DNA of 64,000 nt from Luscinia megarhynchos (Eukaryota; Chordata; Aves; Passeriformes; Turdidae): assembly GCA_034336665.1 (NCBI GenBank), contig JAPFBE010000002.1:79738905-79802904 (forward strand). The letters are read 5' to 3'. The notes beneath the pieces were generated by a model, which was not told the DNA's origin, searched no databases, and saw nothing but the letters and a program-made list of their open reading frames with translations. The translations under genes were made by a program, and so were the position numbers. Shown in pieces: positions 1-14,746 of this stretch (position 1 is its first letter; every line of letters starts with the position of its first letter).

Positions 1-3000
1 CTTTTAACAGAAACCTTAGAAAATGCAAGAAATCCTGCTCATCCAGACTCCTTTCCTGAACTGCCAGGATACTGGATGCAATGCCATGGGAATGCAGGAA
101 GTCAGCCAGGGTGCAAAGCTGTCTCTGAGATGAAAAGTTTCCCTGGAACCTGTTATGAGGGGAAGCCTGTAGTCCATAGATGTAGACAACCCACATAAAA
201 GTGAAGCTGATTGCTATGCTCTAGCATAAGCATCTACAGTGGATTGGGAGGAATCGATCAGCAACTCATGGAATGTCTTTTTACCTTTGCTATAAGGCTC
301 TAAGACTACTCTTATTACTTCTAGGTTACAGTGAGTTGGTTCACAGTGTAATTTTATAGTAATCACATCCCATAACATGCAGAAGCACAACCCAGAGTAG
401 ATCAGCCTTACAAAGACGTTTGCTGTGCTGGCTGAAATGTTTGCTTGTTCACATCAAAGTCACAAGGAACTGTTCTACAGTAAACATTCAACAACAACAA
501 ATCACTAGAGTGTTTTTGCAAAGTCCATGTAACTGCATCAAATTTGGCCTAATATAAAAGACCATGGAACAGAGACCGGTTTCTACATGCATCACAAGCC
601 CCCATAAATCAGATGTTGACCTTTTGCTTTCACAACTTCTGAGACTATTTTTTTTAAATAGCCTCAGCAGCTAGTTTCTTTCTGAATAAAATAAATGTTG
701 TTTTAATTCTGCTCCTCAGGGCTGCACACTGTGAAGCTGGTAGCAGCTAGTTCACGTGACAGTGAATGAAGCTGAATAATTAAAACGGCCTTCCCAGTAA
801 GAAAATGTAGGTGACAGATGAAAAAGCAACTCTTGATCATGTCCTGCACAGAAAGTACATAAGAGTTCAGAAAATTGATCCTGTTTTCTTAAAATTCTTC
901 TTATTCTTTTAGTCGCAAATGGCTTTAAACCAGCCTTACAATTTGTGTTTGCAGAGGCTCAGGCACATGGAATGAAGGCCAGCTGAGAACCTTTGCTTTT
1001 CTGTTGCCTCATGCCTGTTTTACCACTGCAGCTGCACAGAGCAAGTCTGTCTCATGGTGCTGAAAAAATGCTGCTTGATAGTTTTGGTTTGCTTGGATAC
1101 TGTCCTGATGATCTGACTTCTTTTACAGTTCAGGCTGAAGCAGAAGACCCTGAGTATATTGCACTGGCCCCCAGAAGAACAGCAGAGCATGTATGGGCTG
1201 ACAGACCTCTACTCAGATACATGCTTCCAGCCAGATTAAATGAGAGCCTAAACAAAACCAGAAATATGCATAGAAGGTCAGGCCCAGGACGGCAGACATT
1301 GCCAGTGATGGTTAGGGAGACAATTAGGTAAATTCACTTTATAAAGTAAGTGAAGCCTCTTCAGCAGCAGAAAACTGTATCCCACCTTTCTGTCCTGCTC
1401 CACTCATGCTGAAGTTCATGGTCACAAGTTGATGCTACCCTGGAGTATTTGTGAACCTATTACCATGCTCAAGCACATAAAAAAAGAGAAATGATGAGTT
1501 ACTTCCAGGAGTAGTGAGGCCACAAAAAACCAGAATGGTGCACCTTTATAGCCAGATGACCACTTCCTTCCTCCTGAAAACAGTTGTTGACATGTAGGAC
1601 AGCACAGTCATGGTGGCATTTAGGTCCCACACCCGCTGGTTCACATCTCTGGATTGCTAGCCATTCTTATTGAATCCATCTGTCACACCACAACATTGTA
1701 CTGGAAAGAGTGGCAAACAGCCAGGGAGTTTTTCCAGAGCTGTAACACAAGATATTCAGGAGTTCCAGTAAGAATCCCCTAACCCTCATCTATCTGACAT
1801 ATTAAACCAATATAAAAAACATAGTGTTCAAAATAAACCCAAAATGTGAAGCTGCAATTTGCTCGGGCTTATTTTCATCAGCTTACTACGCTGATCTCCT
1901 CTTCATTTTGCTATTTTTTTCCTATATGGAACTGGATGGGATTTGCAAGAGTGTGTCTGAGACACCTCTTGAGGCAAGGCAAAATATTGGCCTCCAAACT
2001 TGCTGAAATGGAACCTGAAGTTTGCTTCAGGTGTTGTTGTAAGCATCAGCCTATGGTCGTGAAAATCTGGCTAGTGTTCTTCTGGTTGTACTTGTGCACT
2101 CTTAGGTCTCTCCTCTGGTCCATGGAGCCATGGGCAGTGGCAACAGCAGTGTCAGAGCTTGGGTCCAGAGGCACAATAGTTGTATTAACAAATTGACACA
2201 AGTATAATGCAAATTGGCATGTCTCTCTTGCTCTCAATACCCAAAAAAGTACCTTTTCATGACTTTATTCTGTGCTGTGTAGATAGAATTGTTTGTTTGC
2301 TACATACAATTCCTCTTTTCCAGCAACAGTTCCTTATTTTCTTTTCCTGCTCTTCCTAGGTTGAATATTTTTCTTCCTAAGATTATTTAAATATAAAATT
2401 CCTTTTATGTAGATGGGAGAGGTTTAGTTGTGCAATAACACAGTGCTCCATTCCTTACTCAGGTCTCTTGTCCAGTAACAACTGTGGGAGCATTGCATGT
2501 GCACTGTTGGATTGCCCCCACAGTTCATGCCTTGCAAAAGAATCTGCTCTGCAGAGTTTGCTGGCTGCTACCTGCTGCTCTGCAGCCAACAGAAAAAGTA
2601 GAAAATACCAGAACAAGCTCCATTCCTAGTGGAATCCCAGTAGATTTGTATGAAACAAAGTTGGCTTATAGGATATTGTAAAATCCATTAAATGAATAGC
2701 TGCTGTTTCTGTAGAATATTTCGTCAATAATGACAAATGAGAAACATAAGCACCTTAATTTCTTTAGACTGTATAATATGGGGGTTCTTCTTTTGAAGAA
2801 ACTTCTATTGATCAGTAAAATTAATGCATAGTAGGGCGAGTACTTGCTTTCCAAATTTAATACCTTTAAATTAACTCTATCATTTGATTAAGATACTGAA
2901 GTATTTTCTTGAAGGGAGAAACAATATCTTTGTGGTACCAAAAAAAAGAAAGTTCTGGTATCACTTTTTGTTAAATTTCAATATTGGTGAATCTCTCAGA

Positions 3001-6000
3001 TTAAAGTACTATTGATACTATAAATACCACAGTGGTCCTCTAGCATGTCAGTTCTTCATGCTCCTGTGCCTCAGGAACTGTCTTTGTCAGTACTTTACAT
3101 TAATTTGTCAAAAATGTTTTTATTTCTAGTCTTAATAAAGTGCCTTAAGAAAAAGTCTTTATCAGAGGGGTGGTTAATTTTATCTTTTATCTTTTATCTT
3201 AAGCCAATGTTTGTCATTCCGATTTCTAAGCAAATATAAGTGTTGATTCAATTAACACTTATAAAATAGTGAAATCTCCATCTTCCTTGAAATCCCTACA
3301 CTATCTTTGGATGTGATTATGTAGGAACATAGTTAATTTTATTTGCAGGTCTATATTATCCTATTTGAAATGTTCCTTAAGATATACCTTGAATTCTCAT
3401 GTTTGGGAAATAATACTTTATTTCCACTCTAAAGTATAATACAAGTAGGCTACCACACAAATTACAGTATTAATAAGTCCTAGCTACAAACTGGTTTATT
3501 TCTCCTGTTTACATTCCAATATTGGAATATTATTCAAATTTTATTTTCAGAATTACATTACTATATACTTTGAAAATAACTACTTCTTAATTAAAAAACC
3601 CGACCTTGGAAAATTGTTCACTAAAAAGAGTGGTCACATGCTCCTTTAGCAATATTCCATTTATAAGACAGACTCCCTCAGGTGCCTTTGCCATTTGCAT
3701 TGCAGTTGATTCAAATCTTGATTGCCAAAGCTTGGAAGAAAAATACCAAAGAAAAGCCATTTCATGCTTATCCTTTCTTATAGATTATTTAAAGAACTCC
3801 ATCTGTCAGGACAGGATGCCTGCCTTTGGACTAACCAATTCTTTATATTTTTATTTATAGGTGATGTATAATCCTGGTATCAATAATTTGGTGCCAGGAG
3901 AGAGTAATCATTGACTGCTTCACTTTCCTGTGCAAGGCTGACTACTTTGGTGGTATTACTACACAGAGTCTTTCCAAAGTTCTTTCAGTTTTATGTTTGT
4001 ATGTTGTTCCTGCTTTGAAATATTAAATCTCTGACATCACCAGGGTTTCTATCCAACACAATTGTCTTGCTGAAAACAGAGGCCTGGAACTTACATTTGG
4101 ATTGTGTGTGGCTCACTGGATGACTTCAGCTGTTGCAGAAATAGTTTATGCATACAACAAGCAAATGTTTTACTGAGAAACTGGAATAAAATCAATATTG
4201 CAGAAGGAATTTGAGAATGCTCATCATGTTGTCTGTCAGCAGTCTTATTTTATTTAATTCCTTTATTAAAACCAGCTCTTAGTAGTTCATTATATGACAT
4301 AATTTAGGTTAAAACACAGCCCACATTTATCCTGTGGCCAGAGAGTCTCCAAGGGTAGCAGAAGTTGTATAACTCCACTTCAGAGAGAGAGAAGAGCAGA
4401 AGAACAGTGAGACAGGGTAAAGAAACCTACTGTTTCCTCCCTAATCCTATAGCCTTGTCACATGAAGGCATTGTCTATGTAAGCACAAGTTCTGACTGAG
4501 CAGTAAATGAGTACACAGCTGCCCTTCAAGTAGGAGGGCAAAGTATTAATCTTAGAAGTTTCCCCCACTGAAGCTCTATACTTTCTCTTCTTTAGATGGA
4601 TTTTATCCTTAGGTGATGACTAGCACTTTATGAGCTCATTCTCTACCATCTGGGAATATAAATCCTTTAACACTGGCATTTGAGTAGCTTTCCAGTGCTT
4701 TACATCTTTTAAGCACTTAAGAACTAATTCCATCCTCTATATGCAGTTTTGTGTGCTGGATTTTCTCAGGTGATGTCAGAGGAAGAGTCTCTCCTGGCAG
4801 GATGGAGCAACCTGTTGGCCAGTCTTTATTCCCTGGTAGGAAGGTGAAGAAAAGACTTCTTGCAACTTTGGTCTCTATCAGGTCTGCCATTCCCATTACC
4901 CTGAAGCACCTACACTCCAAGTTTGAACCAAAGGGAAACTTCCCCTAAGCATACATCCCAAATCTGGCCAGACTGTCAACCACTGACTGGATTTTTAATG
5001 CTGCTATGCCTCCAAATGTGGCTTCAGCTGCTTTCTGCAGGGCAACATTGGGCTATTCGTTCTGAGTGCTGACTGGCAAGCATCAAATGCTCAAGCAAAC
5101 AAGTTGTGAGTGTTAATATGATCATATACTGTCTGAAGTCAATCACTCCAGAAAGCTTTGGGCAGTGAGAGAAATAAGAAGAACATGTGGAGATGGGCCT
5201 AAAGATATTTTGTGTGTAGTTGGTGACAAATCAGATGTTGTTAGACTCACTTTAGACCCAGTATGTCTTTGCTGGTTTCTGGTCTTCTGCTCCAGGTCCC
5301 ATGGAGATTATGCCATCATGAGACTAATAACTACCAGGAGCTGAGGATAGCTGGGGTCAGGAGGGAGGTGGCAAAAGGGAAAGGAATGCTTTTAAACCAA
5401 AGAACTAAAAATAGGAAATATCAGAAGACTGGGAAGCTACCACAGTTGGTCGAACAAAGAGAAGAAGAGAATGAAAATCTGGCAAACTTCAGGTAAGAAA
5501 TTGTGAAATAATTCTCTCCTCTTGAAATCATTTTGAGCAGGAACATATGATCCCTGAAGGACAAGAAAGAAACTTGATCGTTTGGGGATGTGCAAAGCTG
5601 GCCTAATAGATATTAAGTCCCAACTAATCTGGGGACCATTTTTTCCCAGGAACAAAAGCAATGCTCCCCCACAGTCCCAGCTGGGCTGAGCCCTGCCTTA
5701 GTGCAGCTGACAACTGAGCCCTTAATATTGTTTCTCTAGGTAAATGGATGACAGCCCTGTTTCATCCTTCCCTTGGTGACTCTTACTTCTGGCACCATGT
5801 GTTTCCATTTCATTTTTAGGTCAGTATGATTTGTCTCAGGCAAAAATTACTTAATAATGAAATTAATAAAATGAAATAATGTTAAAGTAATACTATAAAC
5901 TTATCTTTTGGCAATCTGACAAGCAAGAGAGACTGTAGATCAGATTATCCAACAATTACTTTTTATAAATATACCTAAGCCATTTCTCAGTGTAAACTTG

Positions 6001-6376
6001 CAGATTGCACAAGCACTCAGCAGTCCCTTGTAGGCTGCAGATTCTTATCCTTCAAAAAACTTAGCAAGGTTTGCTGCATGAAACTCTCAGTTTGAAGACT
6101 ATGATATAACTGATTGCTTTAATATAATTTTCTACCAGAATGTTCTATGGTACACTGTGCCATGAGATAGCATCTGAAAGTGCTTGTATGGGAGAGGTGT
6201 AGGAGGATCAGGATTCATGACTCTATGGCAACTGAAAATACCGAGATTCCAAAGTCATAATCAAGATTATTCCCTGTGTTAGGAAATTCTGTTTGCTGTT
6301 TGAAACTGAGAGCATAGGAAAAAAAATATTTTGTATCTACCTATCGGAACAGGGAGGGCATTTAAGACTCGAATCG
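1..6376. other. Intergenic DNA without recognisable genes
   Basis: This is AT-rich unique-looking sequence. Open frames are short (up to about 112 codons, at 993-1331), have no recognisable domain and show no credible exon-intron organisation, so I treat them as chance. A small (TTTTATC)3 run sits near 3177-3198. I see no tRNA, no recognisable mobile element and no CpG island here. Old, highly decayed repeats could be present that cannot be recognised by eye. Confidence 0.6.
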
Positions 6377-6651
6377 GGGAAGGGAAGGGAAGGGAAGGGA
6401 AGGGAAGGGAAGGGAAGGGAAGGGAAGGGAAGGGAAGGGAAGGGAAGGGAAGGGAAGGGAAGGGAAGGGAAGGGAAGGGAAGGGAAGGGAAGGGAAGGGA
6501 AGGGAAGGGAAGGGAAGGGAAGGGAAGGGAAGGGAAGGGAAGGGAAGGGAAGGGAAGGGAAGGGAAGGGAAGGGAAGGGAAGGGAAGGGAAGGGAAGGGG
6601 AAGGGAAGGGAAGGGAAGGGGAAGGGGAAGGGAAGGGAAGGGAAGGGAAAA
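6377..6651 (+). repeat. (GGGAA)n pentanucleotide microsatellite
   Basis: About 55 tandem copies of GGGAA (equivalently AAGGG) on the + strand run with almost no interruption to about 6596, then continue with three GGGGAA variants near 6596-6630. The + strand is pure purine and the - strand pure pyrimidine for about 270 bp. Each unit supplies a G-triplet separated by two adenines, so the tract fits the G-quadruplex pattern and is also a mirror-repeat triplex candidate. Because five is not a multiple of three, all frames stay open through the array, which creates long artificial reading frames on both strands. None is a gene. Confidence 0.98.
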
Positions 6652-9600
6652 ACTTGTACTTTATTAGTACATGAATTTCCTAGCTGGAGACATGACAAAT
6701 CAGACCATAGGCCATCAAGTAACTGGCCCGCAGCATCATAAGGAGGAAATGAAGGCAGAAGAAGATGGGTAACACATCTCTTGAAGTAAAAGACCATGGC
6801 AGCAGCTCAGTCAAGACTAAGAACTGGGCCTGGAAGACATTAACAAATGTCTTCTTTAGGAAATGATTTTCCAGAGTATTGCACATTTAGCAGAATCTTA
6901 TGTCTGTATTAAAAAGTGCGAAAAGGGCTGTCATTTTGCACAGATGACAACCTGAGGAAAAAAGGCCAAGACAGTCAGGTCTTTCATCTCAATAGTCACA
7001 GGCAGTAACAGAAGAGATCTAGTGATCTTCTACTAATGTCATGATACATGTTTTTTTCTTCCACAGAAGAGGATTGAGTACATTCCGACAACTAACTTCT
7101 ATCCTTCCCATAACAAGCATTGAAAGACTACTTTAGCTAAGACCAGTAAATCAAAGGATATGTGTATATAGAGTAAAATTGCTTCTTTCCTTTTTTACAG
7201 TTACAAAAAGACCATCTGATTCCAATGATAATCAGCCACTCCACATGATTCTCATTAGCTCTGTCCATGGAACACCTGAACAAAAGCCAAAGGAACTTGG
7301 ACATATTCCTCATTCTGCCTTTTCATTATTTTTTTCATCTAAACATCTGTTTTCCCATGCTGACATATGAGCTCATAACTTGCAGAACAAAGACAAGCCA
7401 TGCCTTCATGCAGCAGCATGTTTATGTAGGTAGCACTGGGTTTTTCTGACAATTTCTCCGTATCAATACCATCTTTTAGTCTGTTGTCCAAATTCACTGC
7501 AAGGAACGATTAAGAATTACTGAATGCTTCTTTAGCAGGGAAAGTTTTTCAAAAAATTACCAGAAACTAAGGCATAATTTAATGAGGGATATTGGTTAAA
7601 TATAGCTTTATAAGGAAAACATGATGATGATTACTTCATGAATAGCAATGCTATGACCACTATCACAGATCATGTCTATTTAGCTGCACAACACCATAGC
7701 ATTTTCAAAACAAATGTAGTGCTTGTGCTGTATTTTGAAGCTTTTACGTTTTAGGGCCATGATCCTGTAAAAGTATTCACTTTTCACCGATCACGGGATC
7801 TCTTGCAATATCCCATGCTAAGTATGTGTGTGTAACAGCTCAAAAGGACCAGGGCCTCTTAAACACACTCTATTTAAGATCATTGGATCCTGTGGAATGT
7901 CTCACATATGGAAAACTGAAAAGTTTAAGTGCTTGCAGATCAAATAAGTGAATTCAGAAATAAAAAAAAAGAAGATGAAAGATAAAAAAGTTAGAGATTA
8001 CAAAATAGAGTACAAAGTAGAGTTGCTTTGGACTGTAATGCAATTTGTGCTAGTCCTGTTGGTGTTGGCTTTCCTTTGCTTACAGTGCGAATGTTTTAAG
8101 TCCCCCAACAGCAAACCTACAATCCAAAGTTGAAATAAAGTTAGATTCAATGTTAAGCATTTAAATATTTTAAATTTTTTAACAATTCACAGTGTTGAAG
8201 TTTTTCTTGCAATAATGCAGTTATTATTATTTGGGGTTTAGAGTGTACATAAAAACAAATACCTTAATTTGTTTCTTCCATCCTTCTCAATTACATAAGC
8301 AGACACTGGAGTATTGAGCTCAAGAAAGTGGAAGGCAGAAAGGTAGAGCAAGATAATAAACAACACAGGAGTTGTAGCAGAAGGAGCTTGGTAACAAGTG
8401 AGAGAATGAGTATTGTTAGGTTAAGGTTAGGACAGTGAGGCCGTAAGAGTATGGATGTACAGATTTGTAGCCATTAATAGAGAAGTAGAGGACACCAAAT
8501 GTAGCTCTATGTGATATAAACAGAGTGTCAAACACTCTGTCAAATAATGTCAGGAGGGTGGCACCTGGCTCCAAAGAGAGGAGACAGGCTGCTGACCATG
8601 GGAGGACACCAGATCCAGCACTGGCTTCAGACAGCTGGGACTTAACAAAGTTCTGGCAGACTCTGGTGGCACAGAAATGGATTGAGTAGCAGCAAATGGA
8701 GTTTCAGCAGATTTGTGATTATTCATGCAGAAATTGTTTTCTCACCTCAGCTCATTTTAGGGAACCTGTATTTTCCATCAGGGATTTTTGTAGATGCCCA
8801 TTTCCATAAAGTTTACTGTTTGAAGGCTGAAAATTGAACCGTAGTTACTAGGACTTCAGCCAAAAAAGACAGTCATAATTTCAAGTATTAGCTGCCATGT
8901 CCCCATCAGCTACAGCTATTCATATATCTTTCCCACCCAGGAGGAGAGTTCAAATGCCAGCTTTAGCTAACTCTTGTCCCGTGGTGAAGACAGACATTAA
9001 GAGCAAGGGATTCTGATATCATGTTTACATGCAGCAGATGCAAAGGAATGCAGTTTCTAAGTTTTTTTGCCAAGCCTTGTTTCATCTGAGATGGTATGCA
9101 TTGAGAGGAAGCATTCATGATGTGCAGCTTTATGGGAAGGCTGGAGAGTTGGCATCCCTGTTTGCTGGACAGATGGACTCACCTGGAGGGGCCATCCTGT
9201 AACTTCTTCTCTCATTCAGCACATGTGGCCAGCTGATGCCAAACTAAATAGGAAAAGCCTTCTCAAATACCTCACAAATACCTTGAGCTCTTTTTTTATT
9301 CCTTCTCTCAGGCCTGCACTGACACTCTCTGCAATGCCATAACAAACCAGGGTTGGGGAGCTAAAATAACACCTAGCTATTTACATTCTCCTCTGCTGGT
9401 TTCTGATAAATTGGCTTCTGGGCCCATTCCCTCTGAAAGGGCACGGGCTATCCCATTGCAGTGGTGCTGAGTCTCTGCCAGGTCACCAGGCTACACAGAA
9501 ATCTGCAGCATGATTCACCAGGTGTAAACGTTTTGGGTCTAGACACTTAAGAAGTCTTGAGTCACATATATATATAGCTATAGAAACCTATGAATCTGAT

Positions 9601-12600
9601 TGTAGCAAGCCCTGCAGAAACACAGTTAAATGCTCCCCCTGCCCTAAGAGATATAAAACACAATCTGAGAGAAGACCAAATGATAAGTGGGAGAGGAAAA
9701 CAATTAAATAATAGGAGCAAATATTTATGTAACAACTATAAGCAGCTAAAGTCTAAAAGATTCAAACAAGATTAAATATTAAGAAAAAACACTTTGTAAA
9801 GATATGGATAATTTGGGAAAGATTGCTTGCTTAGTGTTTCATGCAGTTCCATGTTTCCACAGATTTGTATCATTCCTGGATGTTCCATAGGTTTCACATC
9901 TGAGATCCCCCTCAAAAAAGAGTGTAAAAGAGAAGCGTAGCTCCTTGCAAATAATTCAGAAAAGACAAAGGGTGCCCTTAGGGGGCACACAGTGAAAAGG
10001 CAGCCACAGCAGAGCAGATAGCTGAAGGAAGAGTAGTGTTACAAGAAACTTAGTTATTAAATGCTTTCACAAAAAATGTACATGCAGTGAAACTCAACAA
10101 TTTTTACAAATCTGTTTTCATGCTCTCCATTTATATTTAGGGCTGATTTATGCTTTTAGCTCAATTATAGCAGTTGCAGTACAAATTTATTCTCACAGTT
10201 TGGTTCCAACTGCTCAATTCTGATTTATAAAAAAAACCCACGATAGACAATTTAAAGTATCCCTCTCTGTTCTTTAAATAGCCTTCTGTTCTGTTCACTC
10301 TGAGTGCTGCACAGTTATAGTCACAGCTCAATTAATTACGAACATGCTGTTATCCTCAGCACTGAGAGAAATGAAGTTACTGATAGATAAAATTTTGAGG
10401 TACCTATCTCCCATAAGTGCTTCCAGCAAAAGGAAATGTGGGTGATTGAGGTAAGTGCTTTGCAGCACAGCTGAGAAAATTGGCCCATCTCTTTGCACCC
10501 TCGGGTATTCTAACAAGAGTGGTGCTCTTTCTGCAAACACTCATCTCGTTTCAAATTGGATTGTTCTTAATATGTGTTGAGTTGCGAGAAGTTCCACAAC
10601 TATCCTTCTCTTCTCCTTTCTCTATCCTTCCTTGTTTCTGGGAAATATTGTACAAGAAGTTCCAGCAATGTGGAGATATAGGAGCTTCATGCTTTGGAGA
10701 TCTCATGCCCAAATAAACAGTCCAGGACATTATTAAGTTCCAACTAATTTTATACCAGATAATATAAATTACTTTATGTAAAGTTATGCAGATTATAATC
10801 CCACAGTGAAACTGCCAGCAGGACTAAATCCCATTTAAACCTCAATAGTTCCTCTTACTGTTATTTTCCTATTTTCCTTCATGATTTGGTCTGTACAGAT
10901 GCTTAGATGTGAAATGATAAATGTGACAGATATACCAATATTTATATCACATAAGGTTTTATGTTTTGATTTAAGAAGAAAGAAAAGCTATGCCTCATAA
11001 AGTCAAGATTCTCAGGAGAGGATTGTTGTTGCACTTGTTGCATAAAAACATTTACGTGTCAGCCTCGCAGCAGCTACTGCAATGAACAGGGCAGGAGGAA
11101 AAATAAGCAGAAGTTTCTAGTCAATCAGCCTTTATCTTTTTCTCTTTTTTGTCTTTCTCTCCTTCCAGATGCATGAAAGGGAAAGCTCACAATGGTTAGT
11201 TCCTAACAAACCAAAATAAAACCCAAGCTTAATCTCCTGATCCTTATCAGGACAATGACACAATAGCACAGTATGCTTAGAGGAATAAAGGATAATATTT
11301 TATAAATATATGTACATGCTTCTGGGATAACTGTGATCAAGAGATATTGCTTCCTATATGTGATAGAAATTTTATACAAAAAATTATACTAGGCAAGACC
11401 TAAAGTACATTTACTGACACTTAGGTTCCCCATCTGACTGCACAGATAATTTAAAATTATTACATTTCTAAATTCCAAATACTAAATTCTTCTTATTCGT
11501 GTTTGAAGTCTAGCAGTCCAATGTTACACTGATATAAGTGCTACTAAACACTTCATGTTGTATTTCACACTGGCATGAAAGCTTGACTTTTCAAAAAGTA
11601 ATATATTATCTCTTGGTCACAGCTATCCCTGTTAGTTACAAAGCAGGCTAGACTTCCTAGTGGACACTTTCAATAGCTGACCTTTGGCATACACTTCATA
11701 GGAAATTCCCTTAATTCACAAACAAATTCTGAAACTCTTACTCATATTAAACAGACGTCAGCATAAATAAGTGTCATGTCACTCAAGCTTACACTAGATA
11801 ACCAATGGAGAAATGGTCTTACAATCTCTTTTTGATCCTTCTGATCTATGGAATGTCTTCAAAATTAGATGTGGCTAAAATTCCTACCAACATATAAATA
11901 CCATCAGGAGTAGTAACATCAACAAAGCATCAGCTGTCATTATCTGGTTTTTGCCAAGAGACTTGTTCTCATAATAAAGAAATTGAAGACCTGTTTGCTT
12001 CAAGATGTTCATGAGGAATTTAAATTTATATTCACAGAACCATATCAAGCAACTAGGTAATATTTCATATTAAGAGTGAAGAGGATCCATGTCCTGACAG
12101 AAGCTGATCATTGTCTAAAGAGTGTTTCACAGACGAAATTATAGAAACAGGACAGAGGAAATTTTAAAATAAAATACTGGAATACAGCTTCCTAAAATAC
12201 CATATAAATACAATAACCTAGCCAGCTAGGGAAAAAGCCTAAATCCCAAGCAATTAAAAAAAAAGGGTTACAAAACTCACTAGTTTCCTTTGCAGAACAT
12301 TTTTAAGGTACCAAGGAAGAACAGTTTTGATCTTCTCAGATGAACAGCTAATGAAAAAAATGCTAGATGTGTGGGAGTTTAAGAGCTTTGATTCAGAAAG
12401 TATCAAAGAGAAATAAGAATGGAAACCAAATTTCATATAATTTATATGTAAGATGGTCTTTCATACCACAGCTCAGATCCAGAAAATAACTCAGGCTGTG
12501 ACTTCTTGCAATGATCAAGCTATTTCCTACTATTTTCTTTGTCCTGTCATTTCCTAGTTGGACCATTTTTCTTAAACAGTAGACAAATAATAACAAAATG

Positions 12601-14746
12601 GAGCACATTGTAGTGAAATTAGGGCTCTCCATCAGCTAGTCTATTTTATGCTTCTTACACCATGAGGTGAACATTATTTTCACTTCTCTGGCTCTGTGAA
12701 CTTATAGAAAGGATACAGAGAACTAATAAGTACAGCAGAATGAATGGCAGGAAAAATAGAGCAGATGTCACGATTACTGTAAAGCATACCATGGCTTTAA
12801 ATATACTATAAATTGTCCAGACTTGTATGAGTTTGTCATGTTACAAAATGCCCAAATAATTTCAAGACTAAAAGGATAATTCTGACTGATTAATTCAATA
12901 TATCATGGCTATTCATGTGCCAGTAATAGGAAATATTAGTACTCAAACATCATAACACTTCCTCAACTAAGAACAGTTTCTCCTATTTTTAACAGATAGA
13001 TCCCTAATCATTATTTCACTTAAATGTTTATTTTTTTCCCAAAAATACTCCATAATGAAAGAGAAGCATACTTCAGGGATTCTGTACTAACTAAATGTGT
13101 AAAAAATAGGACAAACTTCAATAATGCTACCTAGGATTTTTTGAAACATGTGTCTTGAGAATCAGTTATTCAGGTTTTAACTCCTGCTTTTCTTGATGTT
13201 CCAGGTCCCACAGCTGCAGTACTGATCAGGATGACACAATTACATTGCATAAGCAATATCTGCCATCTGCTGGAAGGATATTTTGTAGCACTGATGAGGC
13301 TGGCATTGTTTGGGTAGGTGGCCGAAAACAGAGAAATTGAATTAACAGCATTCTAGAAGTTGTTGAGAAATTGAACTCAATCTGCAGTATAATAAAGACC
13401 TCCACATGCTGTTTACTGGTGGAGAAATGAGTCACTGAAGAAATTATTTCCAGAGCAACCTAATGGAACAGGACTAGAGACTTCATCAAAGTCCTAATCC
13501 CCTTTTCGATATGGTATCCCACAATGCTACCACTGCTACTGTAGAGAAAAAAAAGGAAAAAAAAAAGGGAGGGAGTGTAGTAAATCCCACTAAACCCTAT
13601 TTTCTATTCAAAGCATTTCAAAAATGCAATTTGCCTCTATCCACTCTGTAATTATTTGCCAGAAACATAGAATACAGCAATCATGCATATTTGAAAAGCA
13701 AAGGGTCTCGGTCTTCTTATTTTACGTAAGAAGTAAAACATTTAAGTTAACCATGATGATGAAACATTTTAGAAAAGGAATCAAACCTAGTGTTCCTGTA
13801 ATGGTGTTATAGACATGGATGGCTACTGTCACATACATATGTATAGCATACAGATAAACCATATATATCTTTGGGATTTTGACAAAACACTGCTATTTGC
13901 CTGTGCTTTTTAATGCCCTTGAAAGTATTCCATTAGGCTTCAAACTGACATTTCCATGATGTGAATGAATGGAACGAAATGCTATAATTACCTGAGCTAA
14001 CAGAAATTGCACACTGCCTTTGGTACTCTTTGGTAGCAGAAGTACACTACCTGGTTAATACATTAGTGTGCTGTAGTAGGACTTGTAGTACTGTTATGAC
14101 AATTATCCATCACTTCTGAACCCACTTCCCTCTTATCAGCAGCATATAATTTTGCCATACATGAATAGCTCAGTCTGGAATTTTCCATGCTGCTGGATGT
14201 TTGCCTCCGGACAATTTTGCAGAAAACTTCAGTCAAAATATTTCAGCTGGTTTTTGAAAACACAATTAAGGGGAAAAAAGAACAAACAAAAAACCCAAAC
14301 CAAACAAAAAAAAAAAAAAAACACCCCACATAGTTTTGACCATGTTAATATATTCTGGCAGCCTTTTGTTTTAATAACTACAGTACATTCATCCCTTGGT
14401 ACAAAGACTTCCTGTTTGCAAGGTGGGTGGCCTGTCCAATCAAAGGTAAACTTATTGCTATACTCACAAAATATTGTCAAAGTCTGTCCATGTTATAAAC
14501 CTTGAAGCCTTTGCATAACATGTTTCCAGTAGAGACTGCACTACATCCTCCCAGCCCAGCCTTGGGCTGCACACTTCTTTCACAACCTTTTGGGCTCCAT
14601 GCTGATATCATGGGCCTGTGGTCAGAGACCAAGGATACACTTTCAACAGTCCCAACCCTGAGTCCTGGGAGTATGGGACAGAAAAAAAGGGGAGCTGGCC
14701 AGGACAGAAATGTTATAGTAAATGTAGGTGGTATGATGCAGAGCAG
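6652..14746. other. Intergenic DNA without recognisable genes
   Basis: This is AT-rich non-coding sequence with no recognisable gene. Small items seen are a 9-bp perfect inverted repeat with a 3-nt loop at 8520-8540 and a short A-rich run near 13547-13567. A longer A-rich stretch lies near 14270-14325. The small open frames, such as 7948-8133 with a hydrophobic stretch, have no homology I recognise and no supporting context. I cannot identify any mobile element here with confidence. Confidence 0.55.

Noticed and set aside
993..1331. 112-codon open frame
   Set aside because: No recognisable domain, no splice or promoter context, and length within chance expectation for this amount of DNA.
6279..6797. 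Open frames of 124-172 codons across the GGGAA array on both strands
   Set aside because: They exist only because the pentamer repeat has no stop in any frame; the encoded PFPSL/REGKG repeats are artefacts.
7948..8133. 61-codon frame with a hydrophobic, membrane-like stretch
   Set aside because: Short, isolated, A-rich N-terminus from low-complexity sequence, no family resemblance.
8520..8540. 9-bp perfect inverted repeat with 3-nt loop
   Set aside because: A stem this short is expected by chance in 64 kb.
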